A stretch of 11,030 bases of DNA from Acidimicrobiaceae bacterium (GTDB lineage Bacteria; Actinomycetota; Acidimicrobiia; Acidimicrobiales; RAAP-2): positions 1-11,030 of the forward strand of contig PLXU01000022.1 in NCBI GenBank assembly GCA_003151555.1. Reading direction: 5' to 3'. Below the pieces are notes generated by a model. It did not search any database. It had not been told where the DNA came from and saw only the letters and a program-made list of their open reading frames with translations. A program made the position numbers and the translations under genes. Below, one piece after another: positions 1-6,888 of this stretch. Position 1 is the stretch's first letter. Every line of letters begins with the position of its first letter.

Positions 1-918
1 ATGCTGGCCGGCATGGGCGGCGTCTCCTACAGCCGTCTGACGGCCGCGGTATCAAATGCCGGCGGTTACGGGTGCCTCGGCGCATCCACGATGTCGAGCG
101 AAGTGTTGGCCCACGAAATCGCGGCCACGAAATCGCTCACCGATCGGCCCTTCGGCGTGGATTTGCTGACCGCCTTTCCCGACACCCTCGTCGCCAACGT
201 GGAGCTCCTGATCCAGGGCGGGGCCACCGCCTTCGTGGCAGGACTCGGGGTACCGAGCCACGTCGTCGATCTCTGTCACCGCCACCACGTAATTGTCATT
301 TCGATGTGCGGCAAGGTGGAGCACGCCCGGCGCGCGCTCGATGCCGGCTGTGACGTGGTGGTGGCGCAGGGCACGGAAGCCGGTGGACACACCGGCACTG
401 TTGCGACGCTGCCACTCGTGCCGCTGATTGTCGACGCCGTACGAGGCGCCATTCCCGTCGTTGCGGCCGGAGGGATCTTTGACGGTCGCGGCCTCGCCGC
501 GGCGTTGGCCCTCGGTGCCGAAGGTGTCTGGATCGGCACCCGATTCATCGCGACGCCCGAGGCCCGCACACTGCCCGGCTTCAAGGAGGGCATCCTGGCC
601 TCGCGCGAGGACGGCACCGTCGTGTCGCGAGCGTTCAGCGGCAAGACAATGCGAGTACTTCGAAACGAGACCACCGACCGCTACGAGGCAGACCCGTCGC
701 TGCTTAAGAAATTCCCGGAACAACTCACGGTCTCGATTCGTGATGGAACCTTTCACCTGGGCGGTGACGAGGGCACGACGGGCGTCGATCCGCGCCGCGA
801 GGGCTACCCCGCTGGTCAAGTGGTGGGCGCCATCACGTCGCTCGAACCGGCCGGTGACATCGTTCGTTCGATGGTGACTCAAGCCGAACACATCATTGCT
901 GGTCTTTCGCCGCGTTAA
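1..918 (+). CDS. Nitronate monooxygenase / 2-nitropropane dioxygenase-like flavoprotein, 5' end cut by window
   Basis: This is an FMN-dependent TIM-barrel enzyme of the NMO/NPD family, whose members oxidise alkyl nitronates; FabK-type enoyl-ACP reductases share the fold. Visible marks are the N-terminal GMGGVS segment (usually QAPMxGVS), SNAGGYG at about 19-24, the AGGH signature at 127-130 whose His is the proposed catalytic base in NMOs, the phosphate-binding AAGGIFDGRG at 155-164, and GAEGVWIGTRF at 172-182. In relatives a strand of some 10-17 residues precedes the GMGGVS segment. The ATG at base 1 is therefore probably internal, and the true start lies upstream of the window. The C-terminus looks complete, ending in TAA. 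The gene stands 63 bp before the Fur gene on the same strand, but the candidate promoter there suggests separate transcription. The natural substrate cannot be told from sequence, and many family members do not act on nitroalkanes. Confidence 0.88.
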   Translation: MLAGMGGVSYSRLTAAVSNAGGYGCLGASTMSSEVLAHEIAATKSLTDRPFGVDLLTAFPDTLVANVELLIQGGATAFVAGLGVPSHVVDLCHRHHVIVISMCGKVEHARRALDAGCDVVVAQGTEAGGHTGTVATLPLVPLIVDAVRGAIPVVAAGGIFDGRGLAAALALGAEGVWIGTRFIATPEARTLPGFKEGILASREDGTVVSRAFSGKTMRVLRNETTDRYEADPSLLKKFPEQLTVSIRDGTFHLGGDEGTTGVDPRREGYPAGQVVGAITSLEPAGDIVRSMVTQAEHIIAGLSPR

Positions 919-969
919 CTGGTGGCGATGTCCACCCGACGGATGACGCCCGCTTTTCTCGCGCGGACC

Positions 970-975
970 TAATCT
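970..975 (+). promoter_or_regulatory. Candidate -10 box for the Fur gene, leaderless start
   Basis: TAATCT fits the actinobacterial TANNNT -10 consensus and sits 6 nt before the ATG at 982, which places the expected transcription start at or next to the start codon. No Shine-Dalgarno sequence is visible in front of the ATG, so the mRNA may be leaderless. No convincing -35 element is seen. Confidence 0.4.
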
Positions 976-981
976 TTAAGC

Positions 982-1431
982 ATGACCAAGCCGGAAAACA
1001 GCGTTGACGAGATTCTCTCCAGCGTCCGTGGCGCCGCCAAACGGGTCACCATCGCGAAACGAACGGTCGCGGAGGTGCTGGTCAACGCGCGAGGTCATCT
1101 CACGGTTGACGAAGTAACGATCGCTGTCCAGGATCGTCGGCCCGACGTCAGTCCTTCGACGGTCTACCGGATCCTCGAGGAGTTCGAAGAGCTCAAGATC
1201 GTCGTGCACACCCACCTCGGCCAGTCGGCGGCGGTATACCACTTGAGCGGGGCCGTGCACGGACACTTGACCTGCGAGCAGTGCAACGCGACGGTGCAAA
1301 TTCCGGCGGCCCACTTTGACGCGTTAAGCAAGGACCTGCAAAAATCGTACGGGTTCATGCTCGACCGCCACCACGTCGCGATTTCTGGCACTTGCGCGCA
1401 TTGTCAGTCCGCTCGACGGCGACCCACGTAA
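982..1431 (+). CDS. Fur-family metal-responsive transcriptional regulator
   Basis: A 149-residue protein of normal Fur length. The N-terminal half (about 15-88) is the winged helix, with the recognition-helix segment SPSTVYRILEEFEEL at about 57-71, the family hallmark. The C-terminal half is the dimerisation and metal domain: HGHLTCEQC contributes Cys98 and Cys101, and CAHC contributes Cys138 and Cys141, together the four ligands of the structural zinc. His93, His95, His111, His130 and His131 are candidates for the sensory metal site. It is a cytosolic dimeric repressor that binds DNA when loaded with metal. Whether it senses iron (Fur), zinc (Zur) or peroxide (PerR) cannot be decided by eye. 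I see no clear Fur or Zur box in front of it or of the next genes. The following ABC exporter genes lie 90 bp downstream beyond a strong palindrome. Confidence 0.9.
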   Translation: MTKPENSVDEILSSVRGAAKRVTIAKRTVAEVLVNARGHLTVDEVTIAVQDRRPDVSPSTVYRILEEFEELKIVVHTHLGQSAAVYHLSGAVHGHLTCEQCNATVQIPAAHFDALSKDLQKSYGFMLDRHHVAISGTCAHCQSARRRPT

Positions 1432-1447
1432 TTAATACCAAACTCTT

Positions 1448-1469
1448 ACGCGACCCTTAAGGGTCGCGT
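1448..1469. terminator. 22-bp perfect palindrome after the Fur gene, terminator or operator
   Basis: The sequence ACGCGACCCTT is followed immediately by its exact reverse complement, centred between 1458 and 1459. As RNA it would fold into a stem with a small CUUAAG turn, starting 16 nt after the Fur stop codon. There is no run of T after it, so it is not a textbook intrinsic terminator. It could end the Fur transcript in either direction or be a dimer-binding site in front of the ABC genes. Confidence 0.5.
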
Positions 1470-1485
1470 CCTCATCCAAATGAGG
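1470..1485 (+). repeat. Short hairpin CCTCAT-CCAA-ATGAGG in front of the ABC ATPase gene
   Basis: Perfect 6-bp arms with a 4-nt loop, directly abutting the larger palindrome. The right arm holds an in-frame ATG (1480) that would add 14 residues to the ABC ATPase. That ATG would be sequestered in the stem and has no ribosome binding site, which argues for the later start at 1522. The tandem hairpins may form one processing or termination structure. Confidence 0.4.
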
Positions 1486-1521
1486 AAAGCGGAATGTTCG
1501 GTAACATCGTTCGAAGAACTC

Positions 1522-2445
1522 ATGCTAAAAATCGACCACTTATCCAAAAAATACTCCAACACACTCGCGGTCGATGATCTGAATTTCGACGTGAATCCCG
1601 GAGTCGTGACCGGTTTCCTCGGACCAAACGGTTCGGGCAAGTCCACCACGATGCGCATCATCCTGGGCCTGGATCACCCAACCAAGGGTCGCGCCACTAT
1701 CAATGGTCTGGACTACCACGACTTGAAGGAACCCCTGCGCGAGGTCGGAGCGTTGCTCGACGCCAAAGCCGTTCACCCCGGTCGCACCGCTCGCAATCAT
1801 CTGCGCGCGCTGGCGGCGTCCAACAAGATCAAGCGATCGCGGGTCGACGACGTCCTCGATTTCGTCGGCATCAGCTCGGTCGCCAACAAGAAGGTGGGCG
1901 GCTTTTCACTGGGCATGAGCCAACGCCTCGGCATCGCGGGCGCCTTGCTCGGCGACCCCGGCGTGCTGCTCTTTGATGAACCTGTCAACGGACTCGACCC
2001 CGAGGGCATTCGCTGGATACGCGATTTCTTCCGTTCGCTCGCCAACGAGGGGCGCACCGTCTTCGTGAGCTCGCACTTGATGAGCGAGATGGCCGTGACC
2101 GCCGATCAGATCATCGTGATTGGTCGCGGCCGGTTCATCACACAGGGTTCGGTCGACGATCTCACGGCTAACGCCACCGGCACCGTCATAGTGCGCTCAT
2201 CGGATAACGCACAATTAACGTCGGCCATATTGACACTCAAAGGCACCGTCCAGTTAGTGCACGATAACGACCTGACCGTGAGCGGTCTCACGTCGGACCA
2301 GATCGGCCGGGCGGCCTTCGAGGCGGGCATCACCGTGCTCGAACTCACTCCCCAGCGAGCCTCGCTCGAGGACGTCTTCATAGACCTCACGGCGGAATCG
2401 GTCGAATTTGGCGGCGGCAAGATTGAAATGCCACATCATGAGTAA
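1522..2445 (+). CDS. ABC transporter ATP-binding protein (ABC-2 / DrrA-BcrA-like exporter)
   Basis: A 307-residue nucleotide-binding subunit that powers an ABC-2 exporter at the inner face of the membrane. Walker A is GPNGSGKS at 34-41 and Walker B VLLFDEP at 148-154. The D-loop is NGLDPEG, the H-loop His185 in SSHL, and the signature is the variant SLGMS near 129-133 in place of LSGGQ, as often seen in DrrA/BcrA-like ATPases. The Q-loop glutamine seems to be replaced by Asp80 (GALLDAK), also common in this group. Residues after about 215 form the usual C-terminal accessory domain. I chose ATG 1522 because family members begin a few residues before the first beta strand (MLKIDHLSKKY) and a weak GAAG purine run precedes it; ATG 1480 is possible. 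It overlaps the permease gene by 8 nt, so the two are surely co-translated. Substrate unknown: drug, lipid or peptide export are all possible. Confidence 0.92.
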   Translation: MLKIDHLSKKYSNTLAVDDLNFDVNPGVVTGFLGPNGSGKSTTMRIILGLDHPTKGRATINGLDYHDLKEPLREVGALLDAKAVHPGRTARNHLRALAASNKIKRSRVDDVLDFVGISSVANKKVGGFSLGMSQRLGIAGALLGDPGVLLFDEPVNGLDPEGIRWIRDFFRSLANEGRTVFVSSHLMSEMAVTADQIIVIGRGRFITQGSVDDLTANATGTVIVRSSDNAQLTSAILTLKGTVQLVHDNDLTVSGLTSDQIGRAAFEAGITVLELTPQRASLEDVFIDLTAESVEFGGGKIEMPHHE

Positions 2446-3223
2446 CGAAACAACCCTCATGTCGGTTGCGACGTCCGAATGGATCAAGTTCCGCACCGTA
2501 CGTTCGACCATCATGGGCGTGCTCACGTTCGTGGTATTGACCATCGGACTGAGCGTGTTGTTCGCGTGGGCGGTTCGAGGACATTGGCACGACATGAGCT
2601 TCAGCGAGAAGCTCACGTTCGACCCCACCTCCACCAGCCTCGGCGGAACCCAGCTCGCTCAGTTCGCCGTGGGAGTCATTGGATCGCTCTTTATTACCAG
2701 CGAATACGCGTCGGGCGCTATTCGCACCACGCTCGCCGCGGTACCGAACCGTGCCCGACTGGTGTTGGCCAAATTGTTAGTCCTCGCTGCCTCGATACTC
2801 GTCGTTGGCGAATTAGTGTGCGTGACCACCTTCCTCATCGGCATGCGCATCTTCTCCGGCGTTGTACCCACCACCTCGCTTAGCAGCAGTCCGGTGCTGC
2901 GCGCCGTGCTGATGGCCGGTGTGTATCTCACGCTGCTCACACTGCTCGGCTTCGCACTCGGTTTGATCTTGCGGCACAGTGCCGCCACCATCAGCGTGTA
3001 CACGGTGTTGTTGCTGGTCGTTCCCATCATTGGCCTGTTCCTACCCCAAAACTGGCAGAACGACTTTCAACGATACGAACCCCTGAGCCTCGGCGGATCG
3101 ATGATGTCCGTGCAACCGCAATCAAATGGCTTCGGCGTCTGGTCCGCCTTCGCGATTTTGGCTCTCTACGTCGCGGTGGTGCTGGCCGTGGGAGCCACCA
3201 TGTTGCAGCGTCGCGACGCCTAG
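2438..3223 (+). CDS. ABC-2 type transporter permease
   Basis: A 261-residue integral membrane subunit partnering the ATPase just upstream. The cytosolic N-terminus TSEWIKFRTVRST is the typical opening of actinobacterial ABC-2 permeases. About six hydrophobic stretches follow: near 24-46, 73-90, 110-135, 150-172, 180-203 and 233-255. Between segments 2 and 3 lies SEYASGAIRTTLAAVP, the conserved cytoplasmic loop of this family, probably a coupling element for the ATPase. The ATG at 2438 overlaps the ATPase stop codon, so translation is probably coupled; there is little Shine-Dalgarno in front. A second in-frame ATG at 2459 would give a protein 7 residues shorter and also fits the family. An upstream frame opening at 2408 is less likely. 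The pair would form a two-gene exporter working as a dimer of each subunit; substrate not inferable. Confidence 0.88.
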   Translation: MSNETTLMSVATSEWIKFRTVRSTIMGVLTFVVLTIGLSVLFAWAVRGHWHDMSFSEKLTFDPTSTSLGGTQLAQFAVGVIGSLFITSEYASGAIRTTLAAVPNRARLVLAKLLVLAASILVVGELVCVTTFLIGMRIFSGVVPTTSLSSSPVLRAVLMAGVYLTLLTLLGFALGLILRHSAATISVYTVLLLVVPIIGLFLPQNWQNDFQRYEPLSLGGSMMSVQPQSNGFGVWSAFAILALYVAVVLAVGATMLQRRDA

Positions 3224-3255
3224 GTTCGCCCGCGCGGCGGTCAACGTCGATGATT

Positions 3256-3261
3256 TAGGGT
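3256..3261 (+). promoter_or_regulatory. Ambiguous TAGGGT element before the nitroreductase: -10 box or ribosome binding site
   Basis: TAGGGT is followed by 6 nt and then ATG 3268. It fits TANNNT with leaderless spacing, as at the Fur and TetR genes. The overlapping AGGGTGG (3257-3263) could instead act as a weak Shine-Dalgarno 4 nt from the start. The sequence alone does not decide between them. Confidence 0.3.
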
Positions 3262-3267
3262 GGCGCC

Positions 3268-3957
3268 ATGAAACTCATTGACGCGCTACGCACCACCGGA
3301 TCGATCCGCGAGTTCACGGAAGAACCAGTAGGCGATGAACTCCTCTGGTCGGTACTTGACGACGCACGGTTTGCTCCCTCGGGTGGCAATCGTCAGGCTT
3401 GGCGCGTCATCGTTGTGCGCGACCAAGAGACTCGCCAAACCGTGCGCAATCTGTACCTCGATGCCTGGCGTGACTATGTGGGCCACGTCCTAGCGGGCCT
3501 GATCCCCTTCTCTCCATTAGCGAGCGACGACGATCGCGCGGCCGCGCTCGCGCAGCGAAGCGCGGCCATTGCCATCTCGAAACCGACCGGATTCGCCGAG
3601 ACGCTCGACCACGTGCCCGTAATGTTGGTGGTGTGCGCTGATCTCGAAGTGCTGGCGGCCACCGACCGCGACCTAGATCGCTATCAGATCGTCGGGGGCG
3701 CCTCGATCTATCCCTTCGTGTGGAGCATCCTGCTGGCCGCGCGTGAACGTGGATTGGCTGGCGTCATGACCACCATCGCCACCCGCAACGAGGAGGGCCT
3801 GCGTCGCGCACTAGCCATCCCTTCGACCTTCGCCGTGGCGTCGATTGTCGCGCTCGGCTATCCGCAAAAACGGCACACCAATCTACGTCGCGAGCCCGTG
3901 GAGGCGTTCACGACGTTCGACTCATTTGACGGCGAGTCCTTCGGCCCCACTCGTTAA
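3268..3957 (+). CDS. Nitroreductase-family flavoprotein
   Basis: A 229-residue member of the FMN-dependent nitroreductase family, cytosolic homodimers that use NAD(P)H to reduce nitroaromatics, quinones or other acceptors. The N-terminal TGSIREFTEEPV at 10-21 is the first FMN phosphate-binding segment (usually R-S-x-R-x-F/Y). RFAPSGGNRQAWRVIVV at 34-50 is the second flavin contact. GLAGVMTTIATRNEE followed by ALGYP in the C-terminal part matches the usual end of the fold. An insert at about 70-110 with many Ala and Arg residues probably forms the helical excursion over the active site. It follows the ABC genes on the same strand by 44 bp but may have its own promoter. It ends 4 bp before the converging CoA-transferase gene. 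Physiological substrate unknown; some relatives are dehalogenases or ring-modifying enzymes, so the nitro group should not be assumed. Confidence 0.88.
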   Translation: MKLIDALRTTGSIREFTEEPVGDELLWSVLDDARFAPSGGNRQAWRVIVVRDQETRQTVRNLYLDAWRDYVGHVLAGLIPFSPLASDDDRAAALAQRSAAIAISKPTGFAETLDHVPVMLVVCADLEVLAATDRDLDRYQIVGGASIYPFVWSILLAARERGLAGVMTTIATRNEEGLRRALAIPSTFAVASIVALGYPQKRHTNLRREPVEAFTTFDSFDGESFGPTR

Positions 3958-3961
3958 ACGG

Positions 3962-5119
3962 CTATCGCTCAAAGACTTCGCCGGTGTCCTGGCCCAGGCC
4001 GCGCGGGCCACTTCGAATCGGCGGGCGCACGCCGTCGATGACGAGCGGGGTGCGCATGGCCCTGGTCTCGCCCGCGGGCGTCGACATCGTGCCAAGAAAA
4101 TCACCGTCACGGATTTGAGCCTGCGAAAAGGCTCCGGCCACGTCAAAGATTGGCGCGTGCGGCACGCCCGACGTTGCCAATATTGCCATCCACTGCTCAG
4201 TGGTACTCCCCTTGAAGATCTTGTCGAGAACGTCGCGCAATTCGTGCATTGACGCCACCCGGGCGGCATTGGTATTCCATTCGCCGTGCTGGACAAGCGA
4301 CGGGCTGTCGAGCAGGTCCACCAACCTCGCGTATTGCGCGTCCGTTCCGACGGCGAGCAACAAGAAGCCGTCAGCCGTGGTCACGGGACCGTAGGGAGCG
4401 ATGCTTGGATGATCGTTGCCCATCCGCCGCGGATTGTCGCCCGTCGAGAGGTAACCCTGAGCTTGATTAATGAGGGAACTCATGGCTGATTCAAGCAACG
4501 GCGCTTCAAAGTGGCGCCCCGCGCGGCCCTGCAGGCGACCGACCAATCCGGCCAACAGGCCAATGGCACCGTACAGTCCCGTCACAACGTCGGCCAGCGG
4601 CGCCCCCACCTTGGTTGGCGCAGCACCGGCTTCACCGGTTATACCCATCAGCCCAGAGCGGGCCTGGGCCAGTAGGTCAAAGGCCGGTTGATCGGCGATC
4701 GGACCGCCCGTCGTGGCCGGCGTAATGCTGATCCACACGCAATCGGGATTGGCCGCTCGGAGCCGATCAATCCCGAGGCTGCGTACCTGACTCGGCAAGA
4801 AGTTTTCCACCACGGCGTCCGCCTCACTCGCGAGCTTCGCCACCTGGGCGAAGTCCCGCGGGTTTCGAAGGTCCGCGACGACGTTTCGCCGATGGCGATT
4901 GACGGCCAAGTAGTACGTGGCGTCGCCTTCGAACGTCGGCGGAGCCAGGGCCCGCACGGGATCGCCATCTGGGCTCTCAACCTTGATGACGTCGGCCCCT
5001 AGGTCACCGGCGATCATCGCGCACAGGGGCCCGGCCAGCACGCGGGATAGATCAAGTATCCGTACGCCTTCCAAGGGCAGACCGGTGCCCACGTTCGTCG
5101 GATCGAGCTGCCAGGTCAT
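3962..5119 (-). CDS. Family III CoA-transferase (CaiB/BaiF type)
   Basis: A 385-residue, full-length class III CoA-transferase, which moves CoA between carboxylic acids through an enzyme-bound aspartyl thioester; alpha-methylacyl-CoA racemases share the fold. The N-terminus LEGVRILDLSRVLAGPLCA (17-34) and GADVIKVESPDGDPVR (41-56) are family hallmarks. NRHRRNVVADLRNPRDF covers about 74-90, and ENFLPSQVRSLGID about 105-118 is also typical. Asp177 in APLADVVTGLYG is the expected nucleophile. The FDLLAQARSGLMGITG segment precedes it, as in formyl-CoA and succinyl-CoA dependent members. The start at 5119 is preceded by AGGA at 9 nt spacing on the minus strand. No substrate-specific partner, such as a dehydratase or ligase, is adjacent, so the acid it activates is unknown. 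It is transcribed alone: the MFS gene lies 164 bp upstream on the same strand and the nitroreductase converges from the other side. Confidence 0.92.
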   Translation of the reverse strand: MTWQLDPTNVGTGLPLEGVRILDLSRVLAGPLCAMIAGDLGADVIKVESPDGDPVRALAPPTFEGDATYYLAVNRHRRNVVADLRNPRDFAQVAKLASEADAVVENFLPSQVRSLGIDRLRAANPDCVWISITPATTGGPIADQPAFDLLAQARSGLMGITGEAGAAPTKVGAPLADVVTGLYGAIGLLAGLVGRLQGRAGRHFEAPLLESAMSSLINQAQGYLSTGDNPRRMGNDHPSIAPYGPVTTADGFLLLAVGTDAQYARLVDLLDSPSLVQHGEWNTNAARVASMHELRDVLDKIFKGSTTEQWMAILATSGVPHAPIFDVAGAFSQAQIRDGDFLGTMSTPAGETRAMRTPLVIDGVRPPIRSGPRGLGQDTGEVFER

Positions 5120-5124
5120 AGTGA

Positions 5125-5151
5125 ATTATCCTGATCCACGATCATTCGTGG
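5125..5151 (-). promoter_or_regulatory. Candidate promoter/operator of the CoA-transferase gene
   Basis: On the minus strand GATAAT (5130-5125) is a good -10-like hexamer 5 nt before the ATG at 5119. Just upstream is a perfect inverted repeat, CCACGA-TCAT-TCGTGG (5136-5151), in the place where the -35 to -10 spacer would lie. It could be a repressor site or a small hairpin. The rest of the 164-bp gap to the MFS gene shows no gene or clear terminator. Confidence 0.3.
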
Positions 5152-5283
5152 CCCTTTCGGCGACATCGACGCCACGCGATCCGAGTGTCGCGTGCAGACC
5201 CCGTTCATCGTCGCTGCGTCTTTCGCCTTCACGGTTGATGGTCTACTACACGCTCAAATGAGCATCGTCGAGCAAATCCGTGC

Positions 5284-6837
5284 TCACGAGCCTTCGAGCG
5301 AGGTGCCCGCGAGCGCGCTCGCGCGTCGTGAAGATCGCGACGGCAGAAACTTAAAGACCGCAACCGCGACGGCCGCGGCAACGAGAGCCGCCGCAAGACA
5401 ACCTCGGTGAAATCCTTCCATGAAGGCGTTGACCAAACTTTGTGATGAGACGGCGCGAACGCTCGAAGGTAGATGGGCCACGGTTGCTTGGGCGGCGGCC
5501 ATCGAACCTCGAGCCACGTTGAGTTGATGCGGCGACAGGCCCATTTTTGCCAGTGCTGCCCACACTTGTGGTCCGAAGACTGAAGAGAACACCGAACCAA
5601 TCAGGGCCACTCCCATCGTGCCACCCAACTCCCTGGTTGTTTCGTTCACGGCGGCGCCGGCCCCGACCTGTTCGGGCGACAACGTTTCCATAAGGGCCGC
5701 CGTCGAGGGGGCGCTGATGAGAGAGAAACCGATGGCCAGGACGACCATGGACCCCACCACCGGTCCAAAGAATGGCGCGAAAGCGCCGATGGTCGCCATC
5801 CACGTCAACGCCAATGCCATAATCAAAAGACCCGCGCTAACGACGTAGCGAGCACCCAATCGCAGCGCCAGCGTGGCGCCCACCGGAGTGACCACCATGG
5901 TCACGAAGGCGAACGGCAATGTGTGCACACCGGCCGACAGGGCGCTGTAACCGCGTATCAGTTGGAAGTACTGCGTGACGAGGAATATGAAACCGAACAG
6001 GCAAAAATAGCTCGCCGCGATCGTCCCCGCCCCCGCAGAAAAGACACCATTTCGAAAGATACGAACGTCAAGCAGGGGCGCAGGTCGTCTCAGTTCGTAA
6101 CGGCCAAATAGTATGGCCAGAATCGCCGCAAGCAGGAAGAGCGATAGCGTCGCGACCGAGCGCCATCCCCACGAGGGCCCTTGAATTATTGCGAGGATTA
6201 GCGCCGACACACCAAAGGTGCCGAGCGCGAGGCCGCCCAAATCCAGGGAGTGCGCCCCCGGACTCCTTGACTCGGGAACAACGAAGGTTGACGCCACCAA
6301 CGCGATGATCACGACCGGAAGGTTTACGAGGAATATCGAGCCGTACCAAAAGTGGACCAAAAGCGAACCGCCAACAATCGGCCCCACGGCGATGGCCACG
6401 CCCGCTGTCGCGCCCCAAATGCCGAACGCCTTGGCCCGCTCAGAGTCGTCGTCGAAGGTGGTCGTCAGGATTGACAGCGTGGCGGGAAAGATGAACGCCG
6501 CCGCGGCGCCCATCAGTGCCCGGGCAATGAGTAGTTCCGGCACGCTATTCGAGCGGGCCGCAAAGAAGGAGAACACACCGAAAGCAATGATGGCGCCTTG
6601 CATCACTCGCTTTCGACCGACTCGATCAGAGAGTCCTGCACCGGCGAGTAGTAGACCGGCGAAAGGCAACGAGTAACCGTCAACAATCCACTGCAACGAA
6701 GAGTTTGACGCGTGGAGATGTCGAGCCAGGGTGGGCAGCGCAACGTTGACAATCGTGTTGTCGATGACAACGAGAAAGGCCGCGAGGCAGAGAACCGACA
6801 AAATCTGCCATCGCCGCTCCTGCGTCGATCGTGACAA
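5284..6837 (-). CDS. DHA2-family MFS drug efflux transporter (EmrB/QacA type, 14 TMS)
   Basis: A 517-residue proton-driven exporter of the inner membrane. Family motifs, numbered from the TTG start: TM1 motif IDNTIVNVALPTL at 25-37 (motif D1, Asp26), motif A GLSDRVGRKRV at 68-78, motif B around RALMG at 106-110, and motif C GVAIAVGPIVGGSLL at 146-160. Length and the run of hydrophobic segments agree with 14 helices. The start is TTG at 6837-6835, because an AGGAG ribosome binding site stands 5 nt in front of it and DHA2 proteins begin just before this point. Upstream in-frame ATGs at 6864 and 6897 would place the operator inside the gene and add Cys-rich residues not seen in the family. Divergent from a TetR gene across a shared operator, which implies repression relieved by a pumped compound. 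Substrates cannot be read from sequence; export of toxic hydrophobic compounds is the usual role. Confidence 0.92.
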   Translation of the reverse strand: MSRSTQERRWQILSVLCLAAFLVVIDNTIVNVALPTLARHLHASNSSLQWIVDGYSLPFAGLLLAGAGLSDRVGRKRVMQGAIIAFGVFSFFAARSNSVPELLIARALMGAAAAFIFPATLSILTTTFDDDSERAKAFGIWGATAGVAIAVGPIVGGSLLVHFWYGSIFLVNLPVVIIALVASTFVVPESRSPGAHSLDLGGLALGTFGVSALILAIIQGPSWGWRSVATLSLFLLAAILAILFGRYELRRPAPLLDVRIFRNGVFSAGAGTIAASYFCLFGFIFLVTQYFQLIRGYSALSAGVHTLPFAFVTMVVTPVGATLALRLGARYVVSAGLLIMALALTWMATIGAFAPFFGPVVGSMVVLAIGFSLISAPSTAALMETLSPEQVGAGAAVNETTRELGGTMGVALIGSVFSSVFGPQVWAALAKMGLSPHQLNVARGSMAAAQATVAHLPSSVRAVSSQSLVNAFMEGFHRGCLAAALVAAAVAVAVFKFLPSRSSRRASALAGTSLEGS

Positions 6838-6841
6838 GCGC

Positions 6842-6847
6842 TCTCCT
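6842..6847 (-). promoter_or_regulatory. Ribosome binding site setting the TTG start of the MFS gene
   Basis: AGGAGA on the minus strand (6847-6842); the AGGAG core ends 5 nt before the TTG at 6837. This is one of the two clearest Shine-Dalgarno sequences in the window and is the reason for choosing a TTG start over the in-frame ATGs upstream. Its first base is also the edge of the operator palindrome. Confidence 0.75.
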
Positions 6848-6886
6848 ATAGAACAATGTTCCATAGATGTGGAACATTGTTCTATA
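6847..6886. promoter_or_regulatory. 40-bp double-dyad operator between the TetR and MFS genes
   Basis: Perfect inverted repeat with 16-bp arms (TATAGAACAATGTTCC and its exact complement at 6871-6886) around an 8-bp spacer. Each arm is itself a dyad, GAACA-N-TGTTC, centred at 6856 and 6877. The two dyads are thus 21 bp, about two helical turns, apart. This suggests two TetR dimers on the same face of DNA. The site covers nearly the whole gap between the two divergent starts and overlaps the TetR -10 box, so bound repressor should silence both genes. Confidence 0.85.
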
Positions 6887-6888
6887 CT
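6883..6888 (+). promoter_or_regulatory. Candidate -10 box of the TetR gene, leaderless start
   Basis: TATACT matches the TATAAT consensus at five of six bases and ends 7 nt before ATG 6896, with no Shine-Dalgarno between. Transcription would begin at or next to the start codon. It overlaps the right arm of the operator, consistent with autorepression. The facing MFS promoter is probably the TATAGA at 6886-6881 on the minus strand, also inside the operator. Confidence 0.5.

Noticed and set aside
52..891. Long opposite-strand open frame inside the nitronate monooxygenase gene
   Set aside because: It is the complement of a clearly homologous protein, its translation is rich in Arg, His and Gly with no family motif, and such shadow frames are common in GC-rich DNA.
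3845..4252. Plus-strand frame bridging the nitroreductase and CoA-transferase ends
   Set aside because: It overlaps two well supported genes and its translation is Arg/Ala-rich shadow sequence.
5308..5323. 16-bp perfect GC palindrome CGCGAGCG/CGCTCGCG
   Set aside because: It lies within the coding end of the MFS gene, encodes Arg/Ala/Ser residues and is the kind of chance palindrome expected in GC-rich codons; no T-run for a terminator.
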